DNA of 64,000 nt from Pseudorhodobacter turbinis (GTDB lineage Bacteria > Pseudomonadota > Alphaproteobacteria > Rhodobacterales > Rhodobacteraceae). Where the stretch lies: assembly GCF_005234135.1 (NCBI RefSeq), contig NZ_CP039964.1, positions 124,001 to 188,000 on the forward strand, written 5' to 3'. The number at the start of each line of letters is the position of its first letter. Position 1 is the first letter of the stretch. Below the pieces are notes generated by a model, which did not search any database, was not told the origin of the DNA, and saw only the letters and a program-made list of their open reading frames with translations. Shown piece after piece: positions 46,206 to 56,121 of this stretch. The translations under genes were made by a program, and so were the position numbers.

Positions 46206-46221
46206 GGGCAATTCCTTGCCC
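46206..46221. terminator. hairpin between convergent genes
   Basis: GGGCAA-TTCC-TTGCCC (46206-46221) is a perfect six-base stem with a four-base loop, directly between the mutase stop and the stop of the leftward operon. There is no long T run. Confidence 0.45.
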
Positions 46222-46572
46222 CTAAAGGTCGATCTGCCCTTGCGGGGGCTGGTCCGTCTGCGTTTCGGGCAAGGGCGGCGGTGGCGGGGCATCGGCTTTG
46301 CGCCGGATAATGATATCGCCGTTTTCCAATCGCTCTGGCGCCTCATAGTGGCGCACATCACCGATCAGCTCGGCAAGCTGCCGCGCCATCGGTTCCAGCT
46401 CTCGCATGGATTGGGTCAGATCATTGAGGGTCGGCTCCAGATCCTGAATAAACCCGTCAAACAACTGCCGTAGGCCGCGTTCCACAAGGCCTAACCCCTC
46501 CTCGGGCTCTTGGGCATGGGCGGGTGCTGCAAGGGCAAGACAAAGGGCGAGAGGGAAAAATGCATGTTTCAT
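46222..46572 (-). CDS. small exported protein, last gene of the leftward operon
   Basis: The 116-residue product has a signal peptide (KHAFFPLALCLALAAPAHA-Q), an amphipathic helical body (LRQLFDGFIQDLEPTLNDLT, MRELEPMARQLAELIGDV), then YEAPERLENGDIIIRRK and a proline-rich tail (PPPPPLPETQ). In this bacterial group such proteins are sometimes mislabelled AAA+ ATPase; no nucleotide motif exists here. It begins 24 bases after the EEP nuclease stop. Function unknown, periplasmic. Confidence 0.65.
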   Translation of the reverse strand: MKHAFFPLALCLALAAPAHAQEPEEGLGLVERGLRQLFDGFIQDLEPTLNDLTQSMRELEPMARQLAELIGDVRHYEAPERLENGDIIIRRKADAPPPPPLPETQTDQPPQGQIDL

Positions 46573-46596
46573 CCCCCAGATATGGGGATGATTTGG

Positions 46597-47673
46597 CTAT
46601 CTGTCCAGTGTCCAGACAGCGGGCAGATCAAGCGTGACGGGGAAATGGTCCGAGGCTGCAAGCAAGGCATCGCACAGCTCGGGCGTGCGCCAGCAGTCGG
46701 GGTCATCCATCGGGTGCCAGATGCGCCAGCGCGGCGCGCGCAGCGCCAGATCGGGGGAGACGAGGATAAAGTCCAAGAGCGCCCCGAAATAGCGTTTCTG
46801 CACAGGGTCATAAAAGCGGGCAGAGGTGGGCATGATCCCGACCTTGCGGTTCAGCACCATCTGGGCGTTGGGTTCCACCATCCGCATCTCGGGCGGGGCA
46901 TCGGTGCCCATCACAATCTCGATCCCCGATTTGCCAAACAGTTTTTCATATTCATCAAGCCCCGGACCATCGTTGAAATCCCCCATCACCACCAATGGAT
47001 CACCGGCCGCCAGATGGGTTTCCACCCGATTGCGCAGCCACAGACATTGCGCCAGTTGCTTGCGGCGGTTCTCGATCGCGACGCGCGTTACCTCATCGGG
47101 GGTGCGCGCACCGTGGGGGGCCTTGGATTTGGCGTGAACGCCGATCAGGCGCAGGTTTTGGTCAGTGGCAAGGTCGGTCATCGCCACCTCCAAGGGTGGC
47201 TTGGAAAAGTGGATACGTTCCGGGCGGGCATCCGTATTCAGATCATGCCAGAACACCCCGTCAAAGCGCGGACCCTTTGCGGGATCGCCCTCGGCAGGGG
47301 GGGCGCCGATGGGTTGATGGCTGGCCTCAATCCGGTCGGGATCATAGAGAAAGGCGATTTCTTGTTCGGTAGAGCTGGTGAACCCATGCAGCGCGCGGGT
47401 GGTGCGCAGGCCAAAAAACCGTGCGAAATTTTCCAAGGCGCGTGACGTGAGGCGGCGCGATCCGGTATCGGGGGCCTCGATAATCATCACGCCATCCGCA
47501 TCCATCGCGGTGAACACAATGCCAAGCGCTGCTAGCTGTTCCGCGCGCGTAATACCATAGCGGGCAGAGCGTTCGTCATCGGCCAAAAGCCCGCCGTCAT
47601 CATCAAAAAGTCCGTTGAACCATTCAACGTTATACGTCGCAAGGCGCAGGGGCTTATGCGGCGCGGCTGCCAT
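46597..47673 (-). CDS. endonuclease/exonuclease/phosphatase-family protein
   Basis: The 358-residue protein has the metal-dependent hydrolase signature in order: ATYNVEWF near residue 12 (Asn), VMIIEAPD (catalytic Glu), LIGVHAKS, MGDFNDGPG (Asp/Asn) and the C-terminal ASDHFPV (His/Asp). It hydrolyses phosphodiester or phosphomonoester bonds; the substrate cannot be told. There is no signal peptide. The start overlaps the end of the TerB/DnaJ gene by 20 bases. Confidence 0.8.
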   Translation of the reverse strand: MAAAPHKPLRLATYNVEWFNGLFDDDGGLLADDERSARYGITRAEQLAALGIVFTAMDADGVMIIEAPDTGSRRLTSRALENFARFFGLRTTRALHGFTSSTEQEIAFLYDPDRIEASHQPIGAPPAEGDPAKGPRFDGVFWHDLNTDARPERIHFSKPPLEVAMTDLATDQNLRLIGVHAKSKAPHGARTPDEVTRVAIENRRKQLAQCLWLRNRVETHLAAGDPLVVMGDFNDGPGLDEYEKLFGKSGIEIVMGTDAPPEMRMVEPNAQMVLNRKVGIMPTSARFYDPVQKRYFGALLDFILVSPDLALRAPRWRIWHPMDDPDCWRTPELCDALLAASDHFPVTLDLPAVWTLDR

Positions 47674-48358
47674 TGATCTCTTTCCATGCGGCGTTGATGT
47701 CGATCATCCGGCGGCTGGCAAGCTCTACCGCCTCGGGGGGGACACCGCGCGCGATCAGGCGGTCGGGGTGGCTGTCGCGCACGGCTTGTTTCCATGCGGT
47801 GCGGATTTCGGCCATGCTGGCATCTGGCGTAATTCCCAGTACGTCATAGGGGTCACGCGGCGCACCTTCGACAAAGCGGGCGCGCAGGCTGCGGAAACAG
47901 GCGTCGCCAAGGCCAAAGATCCTTGCCACCTCGGCCAGAAAGGCATCCTCATTCGGGTGGTATTCGCCGTCGGCCATCGCAATGGTGAACAGCCCTTCCA
48001 GCAGATCAATCAGGGTTTCGCGCCCCTCATCGGGGAAAATCGCGGCGATCTTGCGGGCATAGGCGTCAAAGCCCGCCACATCCTGACGTGCGAGGTTAAA
48101 GACGCGGGCGGCGTTGGCCTCTTCCTCGGGGGCGATGGTGAACAGGCTGCGAAAGGCGGCGACCTCATTGCGGGTAACCTGCCCGTCGGCCTTGGCCATT
48201 TTGGCCCCCAGCGCGATCACGGAAATGGTAAACCCGACAGAGCGTTCCGGCGATGCCACCCGCGCCCCGCGCAGCCGGTCCAGCACAACCGAAAGCCCCT
48301 CACCCGCGGTAAGGGCGGCCAGCGCGTCATTGATGCGGGTCCAGATAGAGCGTTCCAT
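47654..48358 (-). CDS. TerB-like and DnaJ-domain protein (DjlA-like)
   Basis: The ATG at 48358 gives a 234-residue protein; an in-frame ATG at 48367 is equally possible. Residues about 40-150 form the helical TerB/DjlA domain (ALGAKMAKADGQVTRNEVAA and IAMADGEYHPNEDAFLAEV, each with the acidic metal-site pattern), and residues 165-230 a J domain (DPYDVLGITPDASMAEIRTA with HPD in DSHPDRL). The J domain would stimulate an Hsp70. E. coli DjlA has an N-terminal membrane helix that is not seen here. It follows the VOC gene closely. Confidence 0.8.
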   Translation of the reverse strand: MERSIWTRINDALAALTAGEGLSVVLDRLRGARVASPERSVGFTISVIALGAKMAKADGQVTRNEVAAFRSLFTIAPEEEANAARVFNLARQDVAGFDAYARKIAAIFPDEGRETLIDLLEGLFTIAMADGEYHPNEDAFLAEVARIFGLGDACFRSLRARFVEGAPRDPYDVLGITPDASMAEIRTAWKQAVRDSHPDRLIARGVPPEAVELASRRMIDINAAWKEINGSRAA

Positions 48359-48390
48359 AGGCAGCATGTTAGCGTGATCAGGCGGCACTG

Positions 48391-48993
48391 TCATTCCAGA
48401 ATGCGGGGGCCGTGAGGCGTGGAGAATGTGGCGCGCATGGCCAATGTGGCCCCTTGGATGATGGTCACACGCGGATCATTCTGCAAGCCCTGAAGGGCGG
48501 CGGCATCGGGGGTGATCACCTCAAACTGCGTCAGCCGTATGCCGCTGTCGGGCAGACGCTGGGCGGGGTGCGGGCCTTGCCATTCGATCACCGCAGGATG
48601 CGCGCCGGCAAATGGCAAGCGGCCATCCGGTGGGATCGCCATGCGCCAGCGCAGATCACCACGTGCCAAATCGGTGGGCGCGCCGACCCCTTGGGGTAGA
48701 TGTGCAAGCGCCGTGTCCAGATCATCGCAGGCCAGCACCCAATTGGTCAGGCGCGGACGGCCCGAGAAATGGTCAAGATCAAACCAGCGGGGATGGGGCG
48801 GGCGCGGGGCATCAGGGTTGATCGCGATCACCTCTAGATAGACATCGCCCAACCCTAGCAGGCGGTTATGGGTGGACATCAACGGATGTTCCCCGCCCGT
48901 CGCCAGCGATACCCCCAGCGCGGTTTCGACGGCCTCAACCCCTTCGGCAAGGGTGGTGGCCGATAGGGCCAGATGATCAAGGATCAACATCAT
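48391..48993 (-). CDS. VOC/glyoxalase-like domain protein
   Basis: The 200-residue product begins LILDHLALSATTLAEGVEAV and GVSLATGGEHPLMSTHNRLL, followed by YLEVIAINPDAP, the first half of a VOC (glyoxalase_3-type) fold, with a second module after RLTQFEVITPDA. His and Glu ligands for a metal (H7, H36, E54) are present in part. Its start overlaps the ppx stop by 17 bases. Reaction unknown. Confidence 0.7.
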   Translation of the reverse strand: MMLILDHLALSATTLAEGVEAVETALGVSLATGGEHPLMSTHNRLLGLGDVYLEVIAINPDAPRPPHPRWFDLDHFSGRPRLTNWVLACDDLDTALAHLPQGVGAPTDLARGDLRWRMAIPPDGRLPFAGAHPAVIEWQGPHPAQRLPDSGIRLTQFEVITPDAAALQGLQNDPRVTIIQGATLAMRATFSTPHGPRILE

Positions 48994-50563
48994 CCTCCCC
49001 TTCGATCACATTGGGCGTGGCGTTCAAGGCGTTGGCAAGTGATTTGAAGCGGGCTTGCGTCACCTCTCCGAACAGATCCTTGCCCATTGGGTTTAGCGTC
49101 AGCGTCAGCGTTTGCGCATCGGCGTCCCATTGCAGGCTGCCCGCGCTTTCCGGTCCGGTGGCGGACAGCATCGCGCCAAAGCGCATGGCCTTGCCCAAAA
49201 CCTCGGCCTGTTGGATCTGTTCGCGGCTGAGCAGGGCAAACAGCGGCTCCAGCCGCGATCCGGCGCGGCTGTTTTTATAGCGGTGCAAAAGCGCCAGCCC
49301 CAAAAAGACCCGCCCCTGATGGTCCAACCCGCCAAGATTGGCGCGGGTGGCATTGTCGAAGCACACCTCGGCGCGGTAATCAGGATGGGCGCGCCATGTG
49401 GTGTCATGCAGCAGGCAGGCGGCTTTGATCAGGCGGGTGTCTTCCTCGGTCGCCTCCCTGAATATCGGCAACAGGAAACTATAAAGCTTCTTGCCAAAGC
49501 CGGGCAGGCGGGCCGAGGTTATTTCCGCCGCGCGGGCCGCCTCAATCAACGGGTCGCGGCTGCGCAGCTTTTCGTTCATCTGCTCATAAAGCAAACCTTC
49601 GCGGATACCGTAAGACGACACATCGATTTCGCTGGGTTTAAAGATGCGGATAATCTCGCGTAGCACCTCAGAGGCCAGCGGCACCAAGGCCATGCGTTCC
49701 GCGCCGGTGCCCGTGCGGGCGCGCAAATCCGCAGGATCATTCTCGGCAATCCAGTCAAGCGTGTCGAGCGCCGATTGCGGCGTCATCCGGTATTCATGCA
49801 GTACAGTCAGCGGATAGTTCCGGCGTTCCATATCCAGCCTTGCGATCACACGCCATGATCCGCCAACCAGATAAATCCGCTCGCCCTCAATCTCCAGCTT
49901 GGCTTTCAGTTTTCTGAGGACGCGCTCAATGACGGCGCGGCGCTGTTTTACGCCGCCTTCGATTTGCTGCAACCGAAAGGGGCCAAGCTGCGATGAGGCG
50001 CGTTTGCCCACCTTTCCGCCTGCGATGCGCGCCAATTCCATCGAGTTGCCACCGATATCGCACATGATGCCCTTGGCACCCGGCCAGCCCAGCAAAACCC
50101 CTTGGGCTGAAAGCCGCGCCTCTTCGTCGCCATCAACCACCCACAGCTTCAGGCCGGTTTCCGCCTCGACCTGCGCGGCAAAGGCGGGGCCGTCGCTGGC
50201 ATCGCGTACGGCCGCCGTGGCCACGCAGGTCAGCGGCGAAATTCCCATGCCCCGCGCCAGAATAGCAAAGCGTTTAAGGGCAATCAGCGCGCGCTCTTTG
50301 CCCTTGGGGTTCAGCATGCCGGTTTCGGCCAGGCCCTTGCCCAGCCCCGCCATCAGCTTTTCGTTGTAAAAATACGCAGGAGAGCGCGCCGCCCCGTCAA
50401 AAACAACCATCCGGATCGAGTTGGACCCGACATCCACCACCCCGAACCTGCTAAGGGCGCGGGCCGAAGGGTCATCGAAAAGCGACCGGCCAAAGGGATT
50501 GCCATCCTGTGCTGGTTCAAGCGGAGGGGGGGGCGTGGCGGCGACGAGTTTGGATTTGGCCAT
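48977..50563 (-). CDS. ppx: exopolyphosphatase (Ppx/GppA family)
   Basis: The start at 50563 (MAKSKLVAATPP) follows GAGAGACG. The 528-residue protein has the actin-like phosphate motifs FGVVDVGSNSIRMVVFDG and MCDIGGNSMELARI, the catalytic glutamate region (CVATAAVRDASDG), and a C-terminal HD-type helical domain (LLHDTTWRAHPDYR). It trims polyphosphate from the end or hydrolyses pppGpp. It lies 66 bases after ppk1, so synthesis and breakdown enzymes share an operon. Confidence 0.92.
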   Translation of the reverse strand: MAKSKLVAATPPPPLEPAQDGNPFGRSLFDDPSARALSRFGVVDVGSNSIRMVVFDGAARSPAYFYNEKLMAGLGKGLAETGMLNPKGKERALIALKRFAILARGMGISPLTCVATAAVRDASDGPAFAAQVEAETGLKLWVVDGDEEARLSAQGVLLGWPGAKGIMCDIGGNSMELARIAGGKVGKRASSQLGPFRLQQIEGGVKQRRAVIERVLRKLKAKLEIEGERIYLVGGSWRVIARLDMERRNYPLTVLHEYRMTPQSALDTLDWIAENDPADLRARTGTGAERMALVPLASEVLREIIRIFKPSEIDVSSYGIREGLLYEQMNEKLRSRDPLIEAARAAEITSARLPGFGKKLYSFLLPIFREATEEDTRLIKAACLLHDTTWRAHPDYRAEVCFDNATRANLGGLDHQGRVFLGLALLHRYKNSRAGSRLEPLFALLSREQIQQAEVLGKAMRFGAMLSATGPESAGSLQWDADAQTLTLTLNPMGKDLFGEVTQARFKSLANALNATPNVIEGEDDVDP

Positions 50564-50629
50564 TGGCGTCTCTCTGCGGTGCTGCATGTGCTTGATGCCG
50601 CGTTGCAGCAAAAAGGTCAACGTGTTTGA

Positions 50630-52816
50630 TTAGCTCGCGGGCTCATCCCGACTGTGGGTCAGTTTGGGAACGTCCTTTGCCCCGGCACTTCCCCGGCCTG
50701 AAAGCGAGGGGTTTTCCATGAAGAAACGGTGACAGCTGAAAAGCTGCCCGTCCTTGGCATCCAGCGTGCGGGCATAGTGGCCATGCGCATCAAGCACCCA
50801 GCTTTGCGCCTCATCCGCCATATTGGCAGCCATGATCTGGCTGACGATCTGTGCTTTGACTGTCGGGTTTTTGGCCTCGAACAGGGTTTCGACACGGCGC
50901 GACAGGTTTCGTTCCATCCAATCGGCCGAGGACATGAACACCCGCGCCTTTTTGGAGGGCAGGCCGTGCCCGTTGCCGAAACAGACAATGCGGGAATGTT
51001 CCAGAAACCGCCCCACGATTGATTTTACGCGGATATTTTCCGAAAGCCCCTTGATGCCCGGACGCAGCGCACAGATGCCGCGCACCACAAGGCTGATCTT
51101 TACGCCGGCATTTGATGCCGCATAGAGGGCATCAATGATGTCCGGCTCGACCAGCGCATTCAGCTTGACCCAGATCTCGGCGGGGCGGCCCGCGGCAGCG
51201 TGATCGGCCTCGGCGGCAATCAGCTCCAAAAGGCGGGGTTTGAGGGTGCTGGGCGCGATGGCAAGGTTTTCCAAGCCCTCGGGCTGCACATAGCCGGACA
51301 GATAGTTGAACACTTTGGTCGCATCACGACCCAGCGGGCCATCACAGGTGAAAAACGACAGGTCGGTATAGATGCGCGCGGTGATCGGGTGGTAGTTGCC
51401 GGTGCCGTAATGGGTATAGGTGACAAGGTTTTCACCCTCACGCCGCACGACGGTGCTGATTTTCGCATGAGTTTTCAGGGTCATGAACCCGTAAACCACA
51501 TGGGCACCTGCCCGTTCCAACCGGCGCGACTGGCGGATATTTGCGGCCTCGTCAAAGCGGGCCTTGAGTTCCACCAAGGCGGTTACGGATTTGCCTGCCT
51601 CGGCCGCTTCACAGAGCGCGCTGACGATCGGGCTGTCCTGACTGGTGCGGTAGAGGGTCTGTTTGATCGCCAGAACATTGGGGTCGCGCGCCGCCTGTTC
51701 CAGAAAACGGATGACCATGTCAAAGGTCTCATAGGGGTGATGCAGCAGCATATCCTTTTTGCGGATGGCCGCGAACATATCTCCCTCATGGTCCTGCACA
51801 CGCTCGGGGATGCGGGGGGTGAATTTGGGCCATTGCAGGTCTTTGCGGCTGTCGAGAACCAGTTCCTTGAGGTCGGCAACCCCCAAAAGCCCATGCAGTT
51901 CCACCACGTCATCATCCGTGACCTGTAGCTCTTGCATGATGATGGCGCGCAGATCATTGGGCGCGCCGGCACTGATCTTCAGGCGGATCACCTCCCCACG
52001 GCGGCGACGTTTGAGGGCGGTCTCAAATTCGCGTACAAGATCTTCGGCCTCGTCCTCTACCTCCAGATCACTGTCGCGCAGCACGCGGAATGTGCAGTGG
52101 CCACGGTCGGTATAGCCTGGAAAAAGCATGCCCAGATGCAGCAAAAGCAGCTCTTCCAGCGGCAGGAAGCGGGCCTCACCGTCTTTGGCGGGCAGGGGCA
52201 CAAAGCGGTCGATTTGCTGGGGGATGGGCAGCAAGGCCTGCAAGGCGCGCTTGTCCTTGGCGCGCTCCAGCTCCAGCGCGAGGCAGAAACCGGCGTTGGG
52301 GATGAAGGGAAAGGGATGCGCCGGATCAATCGCCAATGGCGACAGCACCGGAAATACCTTGTTGAAAAAGTGATCCTCTAGGTGTTTGAGGTCATCTTCG
52401 GTCAGATCGGCGCGGGTCTCGATCGCGATGCCCTGCGCGTCCATTTCGGAGGTCAGCGTGTCGAACACGCTTTGCTGGGTTTGCAACAAGCGCCGGGCAT
52501 TTTCATTGATCAAAACCAATTGTTCCGCCGGTGTGCGACCATCATCGGATAGGGCATTCTTGCCACTGCGCATCAAGGCCCGGTAGCCTGCAACGCGCAC
52601 GGTATAGAATTCATCCAGATTGGTGGCGGATATGGACAAAAAGCGTAGGCGTTCCAGCAAAGGCACGCCGGGATTGCTTGCCTCATCCAGCACCCGCCAG
52701 TTGAAGGCCAGCCAGCTTAGTTCCCGATTGAAGAACCGGCGCGGGCCGTTGCGTTCATCATCAGGCAGGTCAATGGCATCGGGGAAGGGTGCTGCGAGAA
52801 AATCTGCTTGTGTCAT
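50630..52816 (-). CDS. ppk1: polyphosphate kinase 1
   Basis: The start at 52816 (MTQADFLAAPFPDA) is chosen because the longer frame reads into hdaA in the wrong frame. The 728-residue protein has the PPK1 layout: FFNRELSWLAFNWRVL (N-terminal), the ATP-binding YRTSQDSPIV, the phosphorylated histidine in GFMTLKTHAKIS, and FGNGHGLPSKKARVFMSSAD with WMERNLSRRVE. It makes long-chain polyphosphate from ATP reversibly. Length is normal. It lies between hdaA and ppx in the leftward operon. Confidence 0.95.
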   Translation of the reverse strand: MTQADFLAAPFPDAIDLPDDERNGPRRFFNRELSWLAFNWRVLDEASNPGVPLLERLRFLSISATNLDEFYTVRVAGYRALMRSGKNALSDDGRTPAEQLVLINENARRLLQTQQSVFDTLTSEMDAQGIAIETRADLTEDDLKHLEDHFFNKVFPVLSPLAIDPAHPFPFIPNAGFCLALELERAKDKRALQALLPIPQQIDRFVPLPAKDGEARFLPLEELLLLHLGMLFPGYTDRGHCTFRVLRDSDLEVEDEAEDLVREFETALKRRRRGEVIRLKISAGAPNDLRAIIMQELQVTDDDVVELHGLLGVADLKELVLDSRKDLQWPKFTPRIPERVQDHEGDMFAAIRKKDMLLHHPYETFDMVIRFLEQAARDPNVLAIKQTLYRTSQDSPIVSALCEAAEAGKSVTALVELKARFDEAANIRQSRRLERAGAHVVYGFMTLKTHAKISTVVRREGENLVTYTHYGTGNYHPITARIYTDLSFFTCDGPLGRDATKVFNYLSGYVQPEGLENLAIAPSTLKPRLLELIAAEADHAAAGRPAEIWVKLNALVEPDIIDALYAASNAGVKISLVVRGICALRPGIKGLSENIRVKSIVGRFLEHSRIVCFGNGHGLPSKKARVFMSSADWMERNLSRRVETLFEAKNPTVKAQIVSQIMAANMADEAQSWVLDAHGHYARTLDAKDGQLFSCHRFFMENPSLSGRGSAGAKDVPKLTHSRDEPAS

Positions 52817-52868
52817 TGGAGCGGGTTCTCTTCTGGCAAGTGATTCCGGCGCGATCTTGGCGGGGTGA

Positions 52869-53540
52869 TCAGCGATTGTCCAGAACAGTTGCAGCCAAAG
52901 CGCGCGAAACCGGCCTGCCGCGGGCAAGGGCTGCGGCGTCCAGCTTGGCCACCAACGCGCGGGCGGCGTCAAAGCTGCGTTCCATCCGAGGCAACAGATA
53001 GACGACAAGGGCGGGGTTCACGCTGATTTGCCGGTCCGAAAACAGCTTGACCAAGACCGCCGCCAACAGCGCATCATCGGGCGTGTCCAACCGCGTAAGC
53101 GAGGCCGCCTGCACCCGGCTTGCCAAATCGGGCAGCGTCAGCCCCCAATCGCGCGGCGCACTTGCGGCCGTCATCAGCAGCGGTGCCCGTTTCGCCGCTA
53201 GCATGTTGTGCAGGTGGAACATCGCGTCTTGCGCGCCCGGGTGACGGGGCAGGGCCTCACAATCCTCGACCACCACGGCGCGGGCTTGGGCGATGGCGGG
53301 TAGATCCGCCTGCGCAAGGCTTGCCGAGGCCACCAGCACCGCGCCGGACATATCCGCCCAGACATGGGCCAGATGGGTTTTGCCCGAGGCAGGCGGCCCC
53401 GTCAGCACCATCTTGCCATTGGGCCAGTCGCGCCATGCATCAAGGGCCGCCAAAGCCTGCGAATTGGTTGCAGAGACAAAGAAATCCCCACGCCCCAAGC
53501 CCGTCCGGAACGGCAGATCGAATGCCAGTTGATCGGTCAC
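52869..53540 (-). CDS. hdaA: DnaA-homologue regulatory inactivator (HdaA)
   Basis: The start is a GTG (53540) overlapping the perM stop as GTGA. The 223-residue protein starts DQLAFDLPFRTG with FFVSATNSQALAALDAWRDW, the Hda/DnaA-homologue opening, then Walker A TGPPASGKTHLAHVW and acidic VVVEDCEAL, and arginine-containing SRVQAASL. In Caulobacter and relatives HdaA promotes ATP hydrolysis by DnaA on the sliding clamp; the N-terminal QLAFDLPF holds the clamp-binding motif. There is no DNA-binding C-terminal domain, as expected. Confidence 0.88.
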   Translation of the reverse strand: MTDQLAFDLPFRTGLGRGDFFVSATNSQALAALDAWRDWPNGKMVLTGPPASGKTHLAHVWADMSGAVLVASASLAQADLPAIAQARAVVVEDCEALPRHPGAQDAMFHLHNMLAAKRAPLLMTAASAPRDWGLTLPDLASRVQAASLTRLDTPDDALLAAVLVKLFSDRQISVNPALVVYLLPRMERSFDAARALVAKLDAAALARGRPVSRALAATVLDNR

Positions 53541-54619
53541 AGCACGTCCTTGGGAATAATGACATCCCGTTCTATGCCACGGTAGAGCAGGCTTTGCTTG
53601 TATTTCTCGATCACCCAGCGGGCCAGCACACCAATCGCCGCCGTTACGGGGACCGCGACCAGCATGCCCACAAATCCGAAGGCCGATCCGAAAGCCGACA
53701 GCGCAAACAGCAGCCAGACCGGGTGCAGCCCGACCGAGTTGCCCACAAGGCGCGGCGTGATGATATTGCCTTCCAGAAACTGGCCAAAGGCGAAAATCCC
53801 CGCGATGATGCCAATAGACACCCAATCGCCCCAGAACTGAAACAGCGCAAGCCCGATGGCCAAAGCCCCGCCGACCAAGGCCCCCACATAAGGGATAAAG
53901 GTGATCGCGCCCGCAATCGCACCGACAAGCAGCCCGAAATCAAGCCCCGCCAGCATTAGGGTGGCGGAATAAAACACACCCAAAACGATGCAAACACTCA
54001 GCTGCCCACGTACAAAGGCTGCCAGAACGCGGTCGATCCGATGTGCCAAAAGCCGCACCGTTGGTGCATGGTCACGCGGCAAAAGCCCGTCGATGCGCGC
54101 GATCATATTGTCCCAGTCCAGCAGCAGGTAAAAGGCCACCACCGGCACCACGACCATGAACAATATCACATTCAAAACGCCCAAAGCGCTGGTGAACAAG
54201 GTCTTTGCGGCTTCGGTTCCCCAGCCTTTCAATGTCTCGCCAACGGTCAGAAGGGTTTGGCGTATCACACTGCCTTCGTTCAGAAGATCGGGAAATTTTG
54301 CGGTCAGATAGGCTTGCAACTTTCTGAAAATCTCGGGGAATGCTTCGACCAAGCCGGTTAGCTGCGCGGCAAGCGAGGGGATGACGGCCAGCACCAAAAG
54401 CACCGTGATTAGCAAGGCAGTCAATGAGATGAGCGTGGTCGCCAGCGCGCGATTAAGGCCCATCCGTTCCAGCCGGTCCGCCACCGGATCGAGGAAATAG
54501 GCGATCGCCCCGCCGACCAGAAACGGCGCCAGAACCTGTCCCAATGACCAGAGAACCGCCAGAAAAACGACAGCTGCAATGCCCCAGTAGGTCAGTTGTT
54601 TATTTACCGGCAATGCCAT
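53537..54619 (-). CDS. AI-2E family transporter / PerM-type permease
   Basis: The ATG at 54619 (MALPVNKQLTYWGIAAVVFL) follows GGGGGCGCA. The 360-residue membrane protein has seven or eight segments and the family patterns VGGAIAYFLDPVADRLER, VALFIPYVGALVGGALAIG-like FIPYVGALVGG, and FLEGNIITPRLVGNSVGLHP. The function of most members is unclear (autoinducer-2 export or ion transport). It is the first gene of a leftward operon and is followed directly by hdaA, an arrangement common in alphaproteobacteria. Confidence 0.85.
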   Translation of the reverse strand: MALPVNKQLTYWGIAAVVFLAVLWSLGQVLAPFLVGGAIAYFLDPVADRLERMGLNRALATTLISLTALLITVLLVLAVIPSLAAQLTGLVEAFPEIFRKLQAYLTAKFPDLLNEGSVIRQTLLTVGETLKGWGTEAAKTLFTSALGVLNVILFMVVVPVVAFYLLLDWDNMIARIDGLLPRDHAPTVRLLAHRIDRVLAAFVRGQLSVCIVLGVFYSATLMLAGLDFGLLVGAIAGAITFIPYVGALVGGALAIGLALFQFWGDWVSIGIIAGIFAFGQFLEGNIITPRLVGNSVGLHPVWLLFALSAFGSAFGFVGMLVAVPVTAAIGVLARWVIEKYKQSLLYRGIERDVIIPKDVL

Positions 54620-54765
54620 TGCGCCCCCAATTGCTGTTCCGTGACACATTGCCTATTGGCCCGTGATTTTCAAGGGCTAGGCGAAATGAGGGGCCGCACC
54701 CTTGCGAGGCGGCGCGCTTTTGCCTAAAGCTGCCAACCAAATCCCCTTGCCAAAAAGGTGTCCCC

Positions 54766-56103
54766 ATGCGGCTGACGCGCTATTTCCTTCCCGTTCTGAA
54801 AGAAAACCCTGCCGATGCGCAGATCGTCAGCCACCGCTATATGCTGCGTGCCGGTATGATCAAGCAGCAGGCTGCGGGCATCTATTCGTGGTTGCCGCTG
54901 GGGTATAAGGTCCTGAAACGGATCGAACAGATCGTGCATGAGGAACAGGTCCGCGCGGGCCATATCCCCTTGTTGATGCCCACCTTGCAGCCCGCCGACC
55001 TGTGGCGCGAATCCGGTCGTTATGATGATTACGGTCAGGAAATGCTGCGGATCAAGGACCGTCAGGGGCGTGAGATGCTTTACGGTCCCACGAATGAGGA
55101 GATGATCACCGACATCTTCCGGTCGCATGTCGGCAGCTACAAAGACCTGCCGCTGACGCTTTATCATATCCAGTGGAAGTTCCGCGATGAGGTGCGCCCG
55201 CGGTTTGGTGTGATGCGGGGGCGTGAGTTCCTGATGAAGGACGGCTATAACTTCGATCTGACCAAAGAAGACGCGCTGCACGCCTATAACCGCCATCTGG
55301 TCAGCTATTTGCGGACTTATGAGCGTATGGGCCTGCAAGCCATCCCGATGCGCGCCGACAGCGGCCCGATCGGCGGCGATGACACGCATGAATTTCTGGT
55401 TCTGGCCGAAACCGGCGAATCCGAAGTGTTCTATGACGGCAATGTGACCGACATCAAACTTGGCGCGCGTGAGATTGATTACGACAATAAGGCCGAATGC
55501 GCCGCGGTGATGGAAGAGTTTACCTCGCTTTATGCCCGCACCGATGAGACCCATGACGCCGCCCTGTTCGAGGCAGTTCCCGAGGAGCGCCGCCGGTCGG
55601 CTCGTGGGATCGAGGTTGGGCAGATCTTCTATTTCGGCACCAAATATTCCGAGGCCATGGGCGCGACCGTTGTCACCCCCGATGGTGGCCGCGTGCCGGT
55701 CCATATGGGCAGCCACGGTATTGGCGTGTCGCGCCTCTTGGGTGCGATCATTGAGGCGAGCCATGACGACAAGGGCATTATCTGGCCCGAAGGCGTGACC
55801 CCGTTCCATTGCGGAATCGTGAACCTGAAACAAGGTGACGAGGGCACGAATGCGGCCTGCGAGAGTATCTATAAGGCGCTGCAAAAGGCCGGTCTTGACC
55901 CGCTTTATGATGACCGCGACGAACGTGCCGGTGCCAAATTCGCGACGATGGACCTGATCGGCCTGCCATGGCGGATCACCGTCGGGCCGCGCGGCTTGAA
56001 AAATGGTGTGGTTGAGCTGACCAGCCGCCGCACCGGCGAAAGCGAGGAAATGACCGCCGAGGCCGCCGTGGAACGGGTCAAGCAGGTCTATGCCGGCATC
56101 TAA
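54766..56103 (+). CDS. proS: prolyl-tRNA synthetase
   Basis: The 445-residue class II synthetase starts [20 protein letters not shown] and has motif 1 ([20 protein letters not shown]), motif 2 ([20 protein letters not shown]), motif 3 ([16 protein letters not shown]) and a C-terminal anticodon-binding domain. It lacks the editing insert of the long bacterial form, which is the normal alphaproteobacterial form. It charges tRNA-Pro. It stands divergent from perM. Confidence 0.95.
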   Translation: MRLTRYFLPVLKENPADAQIVSHRYMLRAGMIKQQAAGIYSWLPLGYKVLKRIEQIVHEEQVRAGHIPLLMPTLQPADLWRESGRYDDYGQEMLRIKDRQGREMLYGPTNEEMITDIFRSHVGSYKDLPLTLYHIQWKFRDEVRPRFGVMRGREFLMKDGYNFDLTKEDALHAYNRHLVSYLRTYERMGLQAIPMRADSGPIGGDDTHEFLVLAETGESEVFYDGNVTDIKLGAREIDYDNKAECAAVMEEFTSLYARTDETHDAALFEAVPEERRRSARGIEVGQIFYFGTKYSEAMGATVVTPDGGRVPVHMGSHGIGVSRLLGAIIEASHDDKGIIWPEGVTPFHCGIVNLKQGDEGTNAACESIYKALQKAGLDPLYDDRDERAGAKFATMDLIGLPWRITVGPRGLKNGVVELTSRRTGESEEMTAEAAVERVKQVYAGI

Positions 56104-56121
56104 GGTCTTGGGGCGCGGGCA